Positions 1-7,819 of a stretch of 64,000 nucleotides of DNA are shown here, piece by piece (positions within the stretch are counted from its first letter, which is position 1; each line of letters begins with the position of its first letter). The position numbers and the translations under genes were made by a program. The notes under the pieces are model-generated. The model had not been told where the DNA came from and searched no databases. It was given only the letters and a program-made list of their open reading frames with translations. The stretch comes from Streptomyces sp. NBC_00510 (GTDB taxonomy: Bacteria > Actinomycetota > Actinomycetes > Streptomycetales > Streptomycetaceae): assembly GCA_036013505.1 (NCBI GenBank), contig CP107851.1, positions 3,100,001 through 3,164,000 of the forward strand. Direction: 5' to 3'.

Positions 1-239
1 AGACGCGGAACATCGCGCGGGACCCGCGGGTGGCCGTCGCCGTCTCCGATCCGGACGACCCGTCCCGCTACTTCCAGGTCCGCGGGCGCGTGCGCGAGGT
101 GACCACGGAGGGCGCGGCCGACCACATCGAGAAGCTCTCGCACCGGTACACCGGCGGCCCCTACCCCTGGTACGGCGGCCGTGACCAGGTGCGCGTGGTC
201 TTCGTGATCGAGGCCGAGAGCATCAGCGGCACGGCGTGA
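1..239 (+). CDS. PPOX-class (pyridoxamine 5'-phosphate oxidase-like) flavin/F420 protein, 3' end only
   Basis: This is the C-terminal end of a gene that begins before the window. Frame 3 is open from base 3 to the TGA at 237-239. The visible residues (NIARDPRVAVAVSDPDDPSRYFQVRGRV, then a GG.PYPWYGGRDQVRVVFVIEA tail) match the second half of the split-barrel PPOX/F420-binding family, where the region after NI..DPRV forms barrel strands around the cofactor. The substrate cannot be told from this fragment. It converges on the aidB gene and is separated from it by a strong hairpin. The family assignment is fairly safe; cofactor (FMN or F420) and function are open. Confidence 0.7.
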   Translation, partial: TRNIARDPRVAVAVSDPDDPSRYFQVRGRVREVTTEGAADHIEKLSHRYTGGPYPWYGGRDQVRVVFVIEAESISGTA

Positions 240-246
240 CCGCAGC

Positions 247-279
247 GGGTCCGCGACCGCGGCAGGCGGCCGCGGACCC
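247..279. terminator. Hairpin terminator between convergent genes
   Basis: A perfect 9-bp inverted repeat (GGGTCCGCG at 247-255, CGCGGACCC at 271-279), with a further short inner stem, lies between the stop codons of the PPOX gene and aidB. It can serve both strands. There is no T-run, as is common in high-GC actinomycetes. Confidence 0.7.
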
Positions 280-287
280 CGGCCCGT

Positions 288-1961
288 TCAGCCCGTGGCG
301 CCGGGCACGCGCTCGATGACGGCGGCCAGGTCCGTCCCGGCCGGGAGGGTGCCGAAGGCCAGGCCCCGGTCGCCGGCCAGGCGGGAGGCGCAGAAGGCGT
401 CCGCGACCGGTGCCGGCGCGTACCGGACGAGCAGCGAACCCTGCAGCACCAGCGCCAGGCGCTCGACCAGACGGCGGGCCCGCAGCGGGGCGTCCTCGGT
501 GGGCACCAGTTCCCCGCGCACCTGGCGCCACGCCTCGTCGAGGCGGGCGTCGCCGCCCGAGGCGGCCTCGACCTCGGCGCGGAAGGCCTCGAGGGAGTCC
601 GGCTCACGGGTCAGGGCGCGCAGCACGTCGAGGGCGTTGACGTTGCCCGAGCCCTCCCAGATGCCGTTCAGCGGGGCCTCGCGGTAGAGCCGGGGCATGC
701 CGGAGGCCTCGTCGTAGCCGTTGCCGCCCAGGCACTCCAGGGCCTCCGCGACCGCCGCGGGCTGCCGCTTGCACACCCAGTACTTGCCGACCGCGGTGGC
801 CAGCCGCAGGAAGGCCCGCTCCTGCGCGTCCCCGCGGCGGGCCCGGTCGACCGCTCCGGCGACGCGCAGCGCGAGGGTGGTGGCGGCCTCGGACTCCAGG
901 CCCAGGTCGGCGATGACGTTGCGCATCAGGGGCTGGTCGATCAGCCGGGCTCCGAACACCGAGCGGTGGCGCGCGTGGTGGGCGGCCTGCGCGAGCGCGG
1001 CACGGGTGCCGGAGGCGGAGCCGAGGATGCAGTCCAGCCGCGTCATGGTGACCATCTCGATGATCGTCCGTACGCCCTGGCCCTCGGGACCGACCAGCCA
1101 GGCCACGGTGTCGTCGAACTCGGGCTCGCTGCTGGCGTTGCTGCGGTTGCCGAGCTTGTCCTTCAGCCGCTGGATGCGGAAGGTGTTGCGGCTGCCGTCC
1201 GGCAGCACCCTGGGCACCAGGAAGCAGGACAGGCCCGCGGGGGCCTGGGCCAGCACGAGGAACAGGTCGTTCATGGGCGCGCTGGTGAACCACTTGTGCC
1301 CGCGCAGCCGCCAGGTGCCGTCCGGCTGCTCGACGGCGGTGGTGGTGTTCGCCCGTACGTCGGTGCCGCCCTGCTTCTCGGTCATCCCCATGCCCGCCAG
1401 GAGCCCGCGCTTGCCGGCGGGGGCGCGCAGTCCGGGGTCGTAGACGCGGCTGGTGAGCAGCGGCTCGTACACCGCCGCCAGGTCCGGCGCGGCACGCAGC
1501 GCGGGGACGACGGCGTAGGTCATGGACACCGGGCAGCCGTGGCCGGCCTCGGCGGTGCTCCACACCATGAAGCCGGCCGCGCGGGCCACGTGCGCGCCGG
1601 GCCGGTCGTCGGCCCAGGGTGCGCCGGCGAGGCCCTCGGCGAGGGCGACCTCCATGAGCGCGTGGTAGGAGGGGTGGAAGTCCACCTCGTCGACGCGGTT
1701 GCCGTACCGGTCGTGGGTGCGCAGCACCGGCTCGTACCGGTTGGCCTCCTCGGCCCAGCGCTGCACCTGCTCCGATCCGGCGAGCCGGCCCAGCCGGTGC
1801 AGGTCGTCGACGTACCAGCCGGCTCCCTCGCGGCGTACGCCCTCCAGCAGCACGTCGTCGTCGGCGACGTCGTGGCCGACCAGCGGCGGGGCCTGGTTGG
1901 TCACCTCGTGCGTGCGCGCGGTGGGGTTGCTGCGCGGCGCGGCATCTGCGATCGCGGTCAT
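288..1961 (-). CDS. aidB: AidB-like acyl-CoA dehydrogenase family protein
   Basis: This 557-aa flavoprotein has the acyl-CoA dehydrogenase fold and its sequence matches the AidB branch. The N-terminal block (VTNQAPPLVGHDVADDDVLLEGVRREGAGW and HPSYHALM) is the part specific to AidB. It is followed by the middle beta domain (GMGMTEKQGGTDVRANTT) and the C-terminal helical domain (ALECLGGNGYDEASGMPRLYREAPLNGIWEGSGNV). E. coli AidB, about 540 aa, binds FAD and DNA and is induced by alkylation stress; its physiological reaction is unclear. The gene starts 30 nt after the tetR stop, so the two probably form one operon under the TetR protein. An ordinary short-chain acyl-CoA dehydrogenase is the alternative, but the AidB-type N-terminus argues against it. 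Confidence 0.85.
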   Translation of the reverse strand: MTAIADAAPRSNPTARTHEVTNQAPPLVGHDVADDDVLLEGVRREGAGWYVDDLHRLGRLAGSEQVQRWAEEANRYEPVLRTHDRYGNRVDEVDFHPSYHALMEVALAEGLAGAPWADDRPGAHVARAAGFMVWSTAEAGHGCPVSMTYAVVPALRAAPDLAAVYEPLLTSRVYDPGLRAPAGKRGLLAGMGMTEKQGGTDVRANTTTAVEQPDGTWRLRGHKWFTSAPMNDLFLVLAQAPAGLSCFLVPRVLPDGSRNTFRIQRLKDKLGNRSNASSEPEFDDTVAWLVGPEGQGVRTIIEMVTMTRLDCILGSASGTRAALAQAAHHARHRSVFGARLIDQPLMRNVIADLGLESEAATTLALRVAGAVDRARRGDAQERAFLRLATAVGKYWVCKRQPAAVAEALECLGGNGYDEASGMPRLYREAPLNGIWEGSGNVNALDVLRALTREPDSLEAFRAEVEAASGGDARLDEAWRQVRGELVPTEDAPLRARRLVERLALVLQGSLLVRYAPAPVADAFCASRLAGDRGLAFGTLPAGTDLAAVIERVPGATG

Positions 1962-1991
1962 GGCAGTCGGGCCCTTCGTGGTCGTGGGGAG

Positions 1992-2609
1992 TCAGACGGC
2001 GGGCGCGGCGCCCGCGCAGCGCAGGGACATCGCCACCAGTTCGGTGACGAGGTGGTCCGCGGCGGCGCCCTCGGCCGGGGCGGACAGCGGGTCCACCAGG
2101 ACCTCGCCGATGGCCCCGGTCAGCGCCGCCGCGGTGACCTCGGGGTCCTGGGCGGGGAGGAGCCCGGCGGCCATCCCCTCGCGGATCACCTCGGCGAAGA
2201 CGGTGCGGTAGCGGCGCCGGAAGTCCAGCCGCGCCGCGCCCAGGGCCGGTTCCGCGGGGGCCGCGAGCAGGGCGTGGGCCAGTCCCCGGTTCTCCATGGC
2301 TCGGCGGGCGAAGACGGTGACCCCCAGGGTCAGCCGCTGCACCGGGTCGCCGGCGCCGTCGCGGAGCACCTCTCCGAGCACCTCGACCTCGCGGCCCGAG
2401 GCCCGGCGGAAGACCTCGACCGCGAGCGCGCCCTTGGACGCGAAGTGCTGGTACACCGTGCCCACGGACATGCCGGCCGCGGCCGCCACCGCGGTGACGG
2501 AGGCGTTCGCCCAGCCCACGTCGGCGACGACGGCCGTGGCCCGCGCCACCAGGTGCTCCCTGGCGGCGGTCAGGCGGTCCTGCTCCGCGGGGGTCTTCCG
2601 GTAGGCCAT
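1992..2609 (-). CDS. TetR-family transcriptional regulator
   Basis: This 205-aa protein has a typical TetR layout. An N-terminal helix-turn-helix (about residues 20-65: AREHLVARATAVVADVGWANASVTAVAAAAGMSVGTVYQHFASKGAL) is followed by an all-helical ligand domain. I chose the ATG at 2609 because it gives the usual family length and places the HTH near the N-terminus. An in-frame start at 2873 would add 88 residues of low-complexity, non-TetR sequence. No clear Shine-Dalgarno precedes the ATG, so the mRNA may be leaderless. Its position directly upstream of aidB suggests it controls that gene and itself; the ligand is unknown. Confidence 0.85.
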   Translation of the reverse strand: MAYRKTPAEQDRLTAAREHLVARATAVVADVGWANASVTAVAAAAGMSVGTVYQHFASKGALAVEVFRRASGREVEVLGEVLRDGAGDPVQRLTLGVTVFARRAMENRGLAHALLAAPAEPALGAARLDFRRRYRTVFAEVIREGMAAGLLPAQDPEVTAAALTGAIGEVLVDPLSAPAEGAAADHLVTELVAMSLRCAGAAPAV

Positions 2610-2618
2610 GGCAACAAG

Positions 2619-2632
2619 TGAAGCACCGTTCA
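2619..2632. promoter_or_regulatory. Candidate TetR operator (TGAA-N6-TTCA)
   Basis: A short inverted repeat TGAA-N6-TTCA lies 10-23 bp upstream of the tetR start codon, where an autoregulatory TetR operator is expected. Half-sites are only 4 bp, so this is a weak candidate. Confidence 0.3.
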
Positions 2633-3298
2633 GAGCTTCGAGCCACCCCTCGGTCGGCAGCGCCGCCCGCGGAGCCGGGCGAACGCGTGCGACCGGCCCC
2701 ACGACCGGCGGATCCTCACCACGACCACGGACCATGCACGGGCGGGAGCGCATCGCGAAGCTCCGGCAGTGGACCGGGAACCGCACGAGCGGCTCGCGCC
2801 GGAACTCGGAGCAGCCCTGCGACGGGACCCGCAACCGCTGCCGCACATCGCGTGGTTGTTGCCCGATCTGCACGTTCCGCCCACTCCAGGGCCGCCCCGC
2901 ACTCCACGTGGCGTGTCGCCGGGAAGACGTGCAACCGATCCCCGCGGGGTAAACCCAAAGATCAGGCCATGTTTTCGGGCTTCCCGGCCAGGCTTTGCGA
3001 GTCGATAAGCGTCACAGGGGAGTCACGAATTCCGATCATGCTCGCCCCGCGCTTCGAGCACCGGTTGTTCTCGGCCACACTTTCTCCATCAACGCCTGGG
3101 CCGACATCGCGGCATGCACCGGGGCCTTGAGGCGGTCGCGACCGGCCTTGGACACACCGCCGCACTCCGGCAAGATCAACCAGTGCACCTCAGCGGGGAG
3201 TTGCCGCTGGAGCGCGCTGTGGCGCGAAGGCATCCATAGGCGGTCGGCGCTCGATGGATCCAGCCTCAAAGCTTGAGCACAAATTACACACATTCACT

Positions 3299-3326
3299 CT
3301 TCATACCGGCGCCGATGGTCTAGATT
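3299..3326 (+). promoter_or_regulatory. Candidate promoter of the polysaccharide operon
   Basis: An unusually AT-rich stretch (3270-3305) precedes TTCATA (3299-3304) and TAGATT (3321-3326) with a 16-bp spacer. TAGATT fits the Streptomyces -10 pattern TAGNNT. If correct, the operon mRNA has a leader of roughly 360 nt before the first structural gene. Confidence 0.4.
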
Positions 3327-3590
3327 GACCTTGCTTCAGCCGTTCGGGCACGAGGCGACCACTAATGATCTACAGGTTCGGCGCTACGGAAAGCCAGCAG
3401 TCGCGTACCCGGCGCCAGACGTGGGGGTGATCAGTTCTTGGAGCCCGAGAAGGGGCCTTGGGTGCGGGGAGCCCCGAGGTTTCGACGGGTTCCGGCACAC
3501 CTCGAGGGTCCGGCGGAACCGGCACGTCAGCTTCCGCCAGGGTGGGTTGTTCAAGTGACTCCGAAATAACCGGGAGTTCACGCGCGGGGG

Positions 3591-3654
3591 GCGGGGGCCT
3601 CCCGAGGGGAGGAACGGTGCGGGAGGCGGGGGCCTCCCGGGGGGAGGGACCGTG
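3591..3654 (+). repeat. Tandem 29-30 bp repeat (35-bp period) with hairpins in the operon leader
   Basis: Two near-identical copies (3591-3620 and 3626-3654) start with GCGGGGGCCTCCCG and each ends in a GGGAGG-type ribosome-binding sequence followed by GTG. Each copy contains CCTCCC/GGGAGG arms. GGGAGGC at 3621-3627 can also pair with GCCTCCC of the second copy, so alternative mutually exclusive hairpins are possible. Confidence 0.6.
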
Positions 3655-3714
3655 TTGGGCGAACACGTCGAACCACTGGGGACCTGGGGGGTTCTGTGCG
3701 GCATGGGGGACTAG
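3652..3714 (+). CDS. Possible 20-codon leader peptide
   Basis: GTG at 3652 follows a strong GGGGGGAGGGACC ribosome-binding sequence and opens a 20-codon frame ending TAG at 3712-3714. Its end overlaps the GTG start (3696) of the sugar transferase in another frame, so translation of the leader would carry ribosomes over that start. There is no evidence of conservation, and it may only be an accident of the repeat. Confidence 0.3.
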   Translation: MLGEHVEPLGTWGVLCGMGD

Positions 3715-5174
3715 TCAGCCCGTTTCCGTCGGCACGCGAGCATCTGGGGAACGGCGCGGTCAGCCGGCCCGCAATCGAATGGGAGCAGCGGTACCGCCGT
3801 GCCGTGATCACCAGCGATACGGTGGCCACCGCCTTCGTGGTGGCCGCGATCGGCGGCTTCTTCGGGGTCCGGGACGCGGCCAACTGGCATGAGAAGTGGG
3901 GGATGCTCGCCTTCGGCACCGAGCTGCTGGTGCTGGGGACGCTTGCGGTGAGCCGGTCGTGGGCTCCGGCCGTGCTCGGCCAGGGCGCCGAGGAGTTCCG
4001 CCGGCTCGGACGCTCACTGTGCACGGCGGCCGTCGTGCTGGCGCTCGGCGGGGTCGCCGTCACCTCGCGCAACATCAAGCTCTGGATCTTCGTCGCGATC
4101 CCGGCGATCGCACTCGTCACCATGACCGAGCGGTACCTGCTGCGCCTGTGGCTGCACAAACAGCGGAAGGAAGGGCGGTGCCTGCGACCGGTGCTCGCTG
4201 CCGGGAGCCCGGCCACCGTGCGCGACCTGATCACCCGGATCCGCAAGTTCCCGCACCTCGGCTGGCAGGTGGAGGCGGTGTGCACGGCGGACACTCCCGG
4301 GCTCGACGGTGACCACGTGGACGGGGTGCCGGTCGTCGGCCGACTGACCGACGTCGCGGGCCACGTCCGCCGCAACGGCTACCGAGTCGTCGCGGTCACA
4401 CCGGACCCGCACTGGTCACCGGACCGGCTGCAGCGGCTTGCCTGGAACCTCGAGGGCAGCGATGCCGAGATGGTCGTGGCCCCCGTGCTGATGGAGGTGG
4501 CCGGCCCGCGGCTGCACGTCGATGCGGTGCTGGGGATACCGCTGCTGCGGCTCAGCATGCCGACCTTCACCGGGGGCCGCCGCGCGGTCAAGGAGGTCGT
4601 CGACCGGCTGGGCGCGGCGGTCCTGCTGATGCTGTTCGCGCCGCTGATGGTGTTCGTCGGGCTGCTCGTGCTGGCGGACAGTCCGGGTGGGGCGTTCTAC
4701 CGCCAGCGCAGGGTCGGCAAGGACGGTCGCGAGTTCACCATATTCAAGTTCCGCACCATGGTCTCCGGGGCCGACAGGGCACGTGCCGAGCTGGCCGACC
4801 GCAACGAAGGTGCCGGCCTGCTGTTCAAGCTCCGCCGGGATCCGCGGGTGACCCGGGTGGGAGCGGTGCTGCGCCGGTACTCGATCGACGAGCTCCCGCA
4901 GCTTTTCAACGTGCTCACCGGCTCGATGTCGCTCGTCGGTCCGCGGCCTCCGTTGCCGGAGGAGTCCGCCGCGTACGGCCCGGACATCCGGCGACGGCTG
5001 CTGGTCAAGCCCGGGCTCACCGGCCTGTGGCAGATCAGCGGACGCAGCGACCTGCCGTGGGACGAGGCGGTCCGGCTGGACCTGCGGTACGTGGAGGACT
5101 GGTCGCTCGCCCTGGACACGGTGATCTTGTGGAAGACGCTGCGTGCGGTGCTCCACGGGCAGGGGGCCTACTGA
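3696..5174 (+). CDS. Polyprenyl-phosphate sugar-1-phosphate transferase (initiating glycosylphosphotransferase)
   Basis: This 492-aa membrane enzyme starts repeat-unit synthesis by moving a sugar-1-phosphate from a nucleotide sugar to undecaprenyl phosphate on the inner membrane face. About four N-terminal membrane helices (residues 35-150) precede a nucleotide-fold CoA-binding-like domain. A fifth helix (LGAAVLLMLFAPLMVFVGLLVL) leads into the WbaP/CpsE-type catalytic domain with FYRQRRVGKDGREF, FKFRTM, LRRYSIDELPQLFNVL, MSLVGPRPPLPEE and KPGLTGLWQISGRS. GTG at 3696 was chosen for its TGGGGGG ribosome-binding site. It is the first gene of the large operon. The transferred sugar (glucose, galactose or other) cannot be read from sequence. 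Confidence 0.9.
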   Translation: MRHGGLVSPFPSAREHLGNGAVSRPAIEWEQRYRRAVITSDTVATAFVVAAIGGFFGVRDAANWHEKWGMLAFGTELLVLGTLAVSRSWAPAVLGQGAEEFRRLGRSLCTAAVVLALGGVAVTSRNIKLWIFVAIPAIALVTMTERYLLRLWLHKQRKEGRCLRPVLAAGSPATVRDLITRIRKFPHLGWQVEAVCTADTPGLDGDHVDGVPVVGRLTDVAGHVRRNGYRVVAVTPDPHWSPDRLQRLAWNLEGSDAEMVVAPVLMEVAGPRLHVDAVLGIPLLRLSMPTFTGGRRAVKEVVDRLGAAVLLMLFAPLMVFVGLLVLADSPGGAFYRQRRVGKDGREFTIFKFRTMVSGADRARAELADRNEGAGLLFKLRRDPRVTRVGAVLRRYSIDELPQLFNVLTGSMSLVGPRPPLPEESAAYGPDIRRRLLVKPGLTGLWQISGRSDLPWDEAVRLDLRYVEDWSLALDTVILWKTLRAVLHGQGAY

Positions 5175-5247
5175 TGCGCGGAGGTCGTCGTCCGGCCGGC
5201 GCGAGGATCGCAGGCCGGGAGAGCCTGCCTGGGGGGAGGAACGGGTC

Positions 5248-6564
5248 ATGAGAGTCAGCGTTTTCGGGCTCGGCTACGTGGGCTGCGTGTCGGCCGCGTG
5301 CCTGGCCAGCATGGGTCACCAGGTCATCGGGGTGGACGTGAACCCGGTGAAGGTCGACCTGGTCAACGACGGCAAGGCCCCGGTGGTCGAGGAGCGGATC
5401 GGCGAGCTCACCGCCGAGGTCGTGCGGACCGGAGCGTTGCGCGCCACCGGCGACGTCCGCGAGGCGATCATGGGCAGCGAGGTGTCACTGATCTGCGTGG
5501 GCACACCGTCGGAGCCCAACGGCAGCCTGTGCACCACGTACTTGGAGCGGGTCACCGAGCAGATCGGCGCCGCGCTGGCCGAGCGGGGTGGGCGGCACAC
5601 CGTCGTGTTCCGCAGCACCATGCTCCCGGGCACCTGCCTGAACCTGCTGGTGCCGATCCTGGAGAAGTACCTCGGCGGCACGGCCGGGGTGGACATCGGA
5701 GTCGCGGTCAACCCGGAGTTCCTGCGCGAGGGCACGAGCGTGCGGGACTTCTTCGACCCGCCCAAGACCGTCATCGGCGAGCTCGATGCGGCGAGCGGCG
5801 ACGTGGTGGCGGCGCTGTACGACGGCCTGCCCGGCGAGGTGTTCCGGGTACCGGTGCCGACGGCCGAGGCGATCAAATACGCGGACAACGCGTTCCACGG
5901 CCTCAAGATCGGCTTCGCGAACGAACTGGGCGCGGTGTGCCAGGCGCTCGGGGTGGACTCGCACCAGGTGATGGACGTGTTCCTGGCCGACCGCAAGCTG
6001 AACATCAGCCCCGCCTACCTGCGGCCCGGCTTCGCCTTCGGCGGCTCCTGCCTGCCCAAGGACCTGCGCAGCCTGGTCCACGCCGCGCAGCGGGCCGACG
6101 TCTCGGTGCCCATCCTCGCCAACGTGCTGACCTCCAACTCCGAACATCTGCAGCGCGCGGTGGAGCTGGTCGAGCGCACCGGCAAGCGCCGGGTGGGCCT
6201 GTTCGGGCTGTCCTTCAAACCCGGCACCGACGACCTCCGCGAGAGCCCGCTCGTCGAGCTGGCGGAGAGGCTCTTCGGCAAGGGGTACGACCTGCGCATC
6301 CACGACGCCAACGTGAGCCTCTCCCGGCTGATGGGCGCGAACCGCGAGTACATCGAGACCCGGCTGCCGCACCTGGCGCAGCTGCTCGGGGACTCCGTCG
6401 GCGAGGTGCTCGAGCACGCCGAGGTGGTCCTGGTCGGGACCAGGGATCCTGCCGTGCTGTCGGCGCTGCCGCATGGCGACGGCCCGGTGATCGTCGACCT
6501 CATCCGCCTTCCCGACGCCGAGGCGCGCCGGGCCGAACCGGGGTACATAGGCCTTGCTTGGTGA
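5248..6564 (+). CDS. GDP-mannose 6-dehydrogenase-like (AlgD-type) nucleotide sugar dehydrogenase
   Basis: This 438-aa enzyme oxidises the C6 hydroxyl of a nucleotide sugar to a carboxylate in two NAD-dependent steps. The Rossmann motif GLGYVG is at 7-12. The central NAFHGLKIGFANELGAV block and the GGSCLPKDLR active-site block follow. Lys210, Asn214 and the nucleophile Cys268 fall at the same numbers that I recall for Pseudomonas AlgD, and the C-terminus (DLRESPLVELAERL, GANREYIETRLPHL) also resembles AlgD more than UDP-glucose dehydrogenases. The product would be GDP-mannuronate. UDP-glucose dehydrogenase activity remains possible. The ATG at 5248 has a GGGGGGAGGA ribosome-binding site and the dinucleotide motif at the proper distance. 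Confidence 0.85.
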   Translation: MRVSVFGLGYVGCVSAACLASMGHQVIGVDVNPVKVDLVNDGKAPVVEERIGELTAEVVRTGALRATGDVREAIMGSEVSLICVGTPSEPNGSLCTTYLERVTEQIGAALAERGGRHTVVFRSTMLPGTCLNLLVPILEKYLGGTAGVDIGVAVNPEFLREGTSVRDFFDPPKTVIGELDAASGDVVAALYDGLPGEVFRVPVPTAEAIKYADNAFHGLKIGFANELGAVCQALGVDSHQVMDVFLADRKLNISPAYLRPGFAFGGSCLPKDLRSLVHAAQRADVSVPILANVLTSNSEHLQRAVELVERTGKRRVGLFGLSFKPGTDDLRESPLVELAERLFGKGYDLRIHDANVSLSRLMGANREYIETRLPHLAQLLGDSVGEVLEHAEVVLVGTRDPAVLSALPHGDGPVIVDLIRLPDAEARRAEPGYIGLAW

Positions 6565-7819
6565 CACGACCAGCGGCGACCGGCCGGACCGGCGCGCGCT
6601 GATCCTGGTGGAGAACCTGTCGGTCCCGTTCGACCGGCGGGTGTGGCAGGAGTGCACGACGCTGCGCGACGCGGGCTGGGAGGTGCACGTCATCTGTCCC
6701 CGGGGGAGCAAGCGGGACACGGAGCCGGAGGCGGAGATCGACGGGGTGCGGATCCACCGCTACCCGTTGCGCGCGGCCACCGGAGGGCCGGCCGGCTACC
6801 TCAGCGAGTACGGATCGGCGCTGTGGCATACGTTCCGGCTGGCCCGCAAGGTCGGCCCGGTCGACGTGGTCCACGCCTGCAACCCGCCCGACCTGCTGTT
6901 CCTGCCGGCACTGTGGCTGAAGCGGCGCGGCGCGCGGTTCGTCTTCGACCAGCACGACCTGGTACCCGAGCTGTACCTGTCCCGGTTCGACCGCGGAAAG
7001 GACCTCCTCTACCGCGCCGTGTGCGCGCTGGAACGGCGGACCTACCGGGCCGCGGACGTCGTGCTCGCCACGAACGAGAGCTACCGGGACGTGGCGCTGC
7101 GCCGTGGCGGCAAGCGGCCGGAGGACGTCTTCGTGGTGCGCAGCGCGCCCGACGTCGACCGTTTCCACCCGGTACCGCCCGAGCCGGAGCTGAAGCGCGG
7201 CAAGCCTCATCTGCTGTGCTACCTCGGTGTCATGGGCCCGCAGGACGGCGTCGACTACGCCTTGCGGGCCCTGGCGAAGCTGCGCGACGAGCTCGGGCGG
7301 AGCGACTGGCATGCGGTGTTCGTCGGCGCCGGGGACGCCTTCGACGCGATGGTGGAGCTGTCCCGGCGGCTCGGGCTCTCGGACCAGGTGCAGTTCACCG
7401 GGCGCATTCCGGACGCCGACCTGGTGCGCTACCTGTCGACCGCGGACGTGTGCCTCTCCCCCGACCCGCGCAATCCGCTCAACGACGTGTCGACCATGAA
7501 CAAGGTCCTGGAGTACATGGTGATGGGGCGGCCGATCGTCTCGTTCGACCTCCGGGAGGCACGCGTCTCCGCCGGTGACGCGGCCGTCTACGCGCCCGCC
7601 AACGACGAGGCCGAATTCGCGGGGCTCATCGCACTGCTGCTGGACGATCCGGAGGAGCGGGCCCGGATGGGCAAGATCGGCCAGGAGCGGATCACCGGGC
7701 AGCTCTCCTGGCGCACCTCGCAGCGGTCGCTCCTCGCCGCCTACGCCGCTGCCTGCCGTGACCGGGCTCCGGCGTCGGCGGGCGACCCGGTCACGACAGA
7801 GAAAAGGCCGCCCCGTTGA
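6554..7819 (+). CDS. Glycosyltransferase family 4
   Basis: This 421-aa GT-B glycosyltransferase adds a sugar to the lipid-linked repeat unit at the cytoplasmic membrane face. The N-terminal acceptor domain (ENLSVPFDRRVWQECTTLRDAGWEVHVICP, and FDQHDLVPELY) is followed by the C-terminal donor domain with CYLGVMGPQDGVDYALRA, VQFTGRIP, and the EYMVMGRPIVSFD region where the family's nucleotide-binding acid residue sits. The only good in-frame start is TTG at 6554, which overlaps the preceding gene by 11 nt; the nearby GTG at 6561 is out of frame. The stop overlaps the next start (TTGA). Donor and linkage are unknown. Confidence 0.85.
   Translation: MLGDTTSGDRPDRRALILVENLSVPFDRRVWQECTTLRDAGWEVHVICPRGSKRDTEPEAEIDGVRIHRYPLRAATGGPAGYLSEYGSALWHTFRLARKVGPVDVVHACNPPDLLFLPALWLKRRGARFVFDQHDLVPELYLSRFDRGKDLLYRAVCALERRTYRAADVVLATNESYRDVALRRGGKRPEDVFVVRSAPDVDRFHPVPPEPELKRGKPHLLCYLGVMGPQDGVDYALRALAKLRDELGRSDWHAVFVGAGDAFDAMVELSRRLGLSDQVQFTGRIPDADLVRYLSTADVCLSPDPRNPLNDVSTMNKVLEYMVMGRPIVSFDLREARVSAGDAAVYAPANDEAEFAGLIALLLDDPEERARMGKIGQERITGQLSWRTSQRSLLAAYAAACRDRAPASAGDPVTTEKRPPR

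Larger units (their letters stand above)
2610..3695. other. 1.1 kb gene-poor region upstream of the polysaccharide locus
   Basis: No open frame here shows a recognisable family, good codon bias plus a ribosome binding site, or family-like length. The part from about 2950 to 3420 is clearly less GC-rich than the surroundings and has stops in all frames. It may include decayed coding sequence, but I cannot identify any. The 3' third holds a probable promoter (3299-3326) and a GC-rich leader with a tandem repeat and hairpins, described separately. Confidence 0.6.

Noticed and set aside
288..2646. Very long antisense or alternate-frame open frames across aidB, kimA-like, kdp and other genes
   Set aside because: They follow from high GC content (few stops), consist of Arg/Pro/Gly/Ala repeats and contradict the clear coding frames.
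2950..3290. Possible decayed transposase in the lower-GC region
   Set aside because: No DDE or helix-turn-helix motif, no terminal inverted repeats or target duplication could be found; short frames on both strands have no recognisable content.
3458..3892. 144-aa plus-strand frame across the leader of the polysaccharide operon
   Set aside because: It is Gly/Arg-rich low-complexity sequence in an alternate frame of the repeat and of the sugar transferase; no family resemblance.
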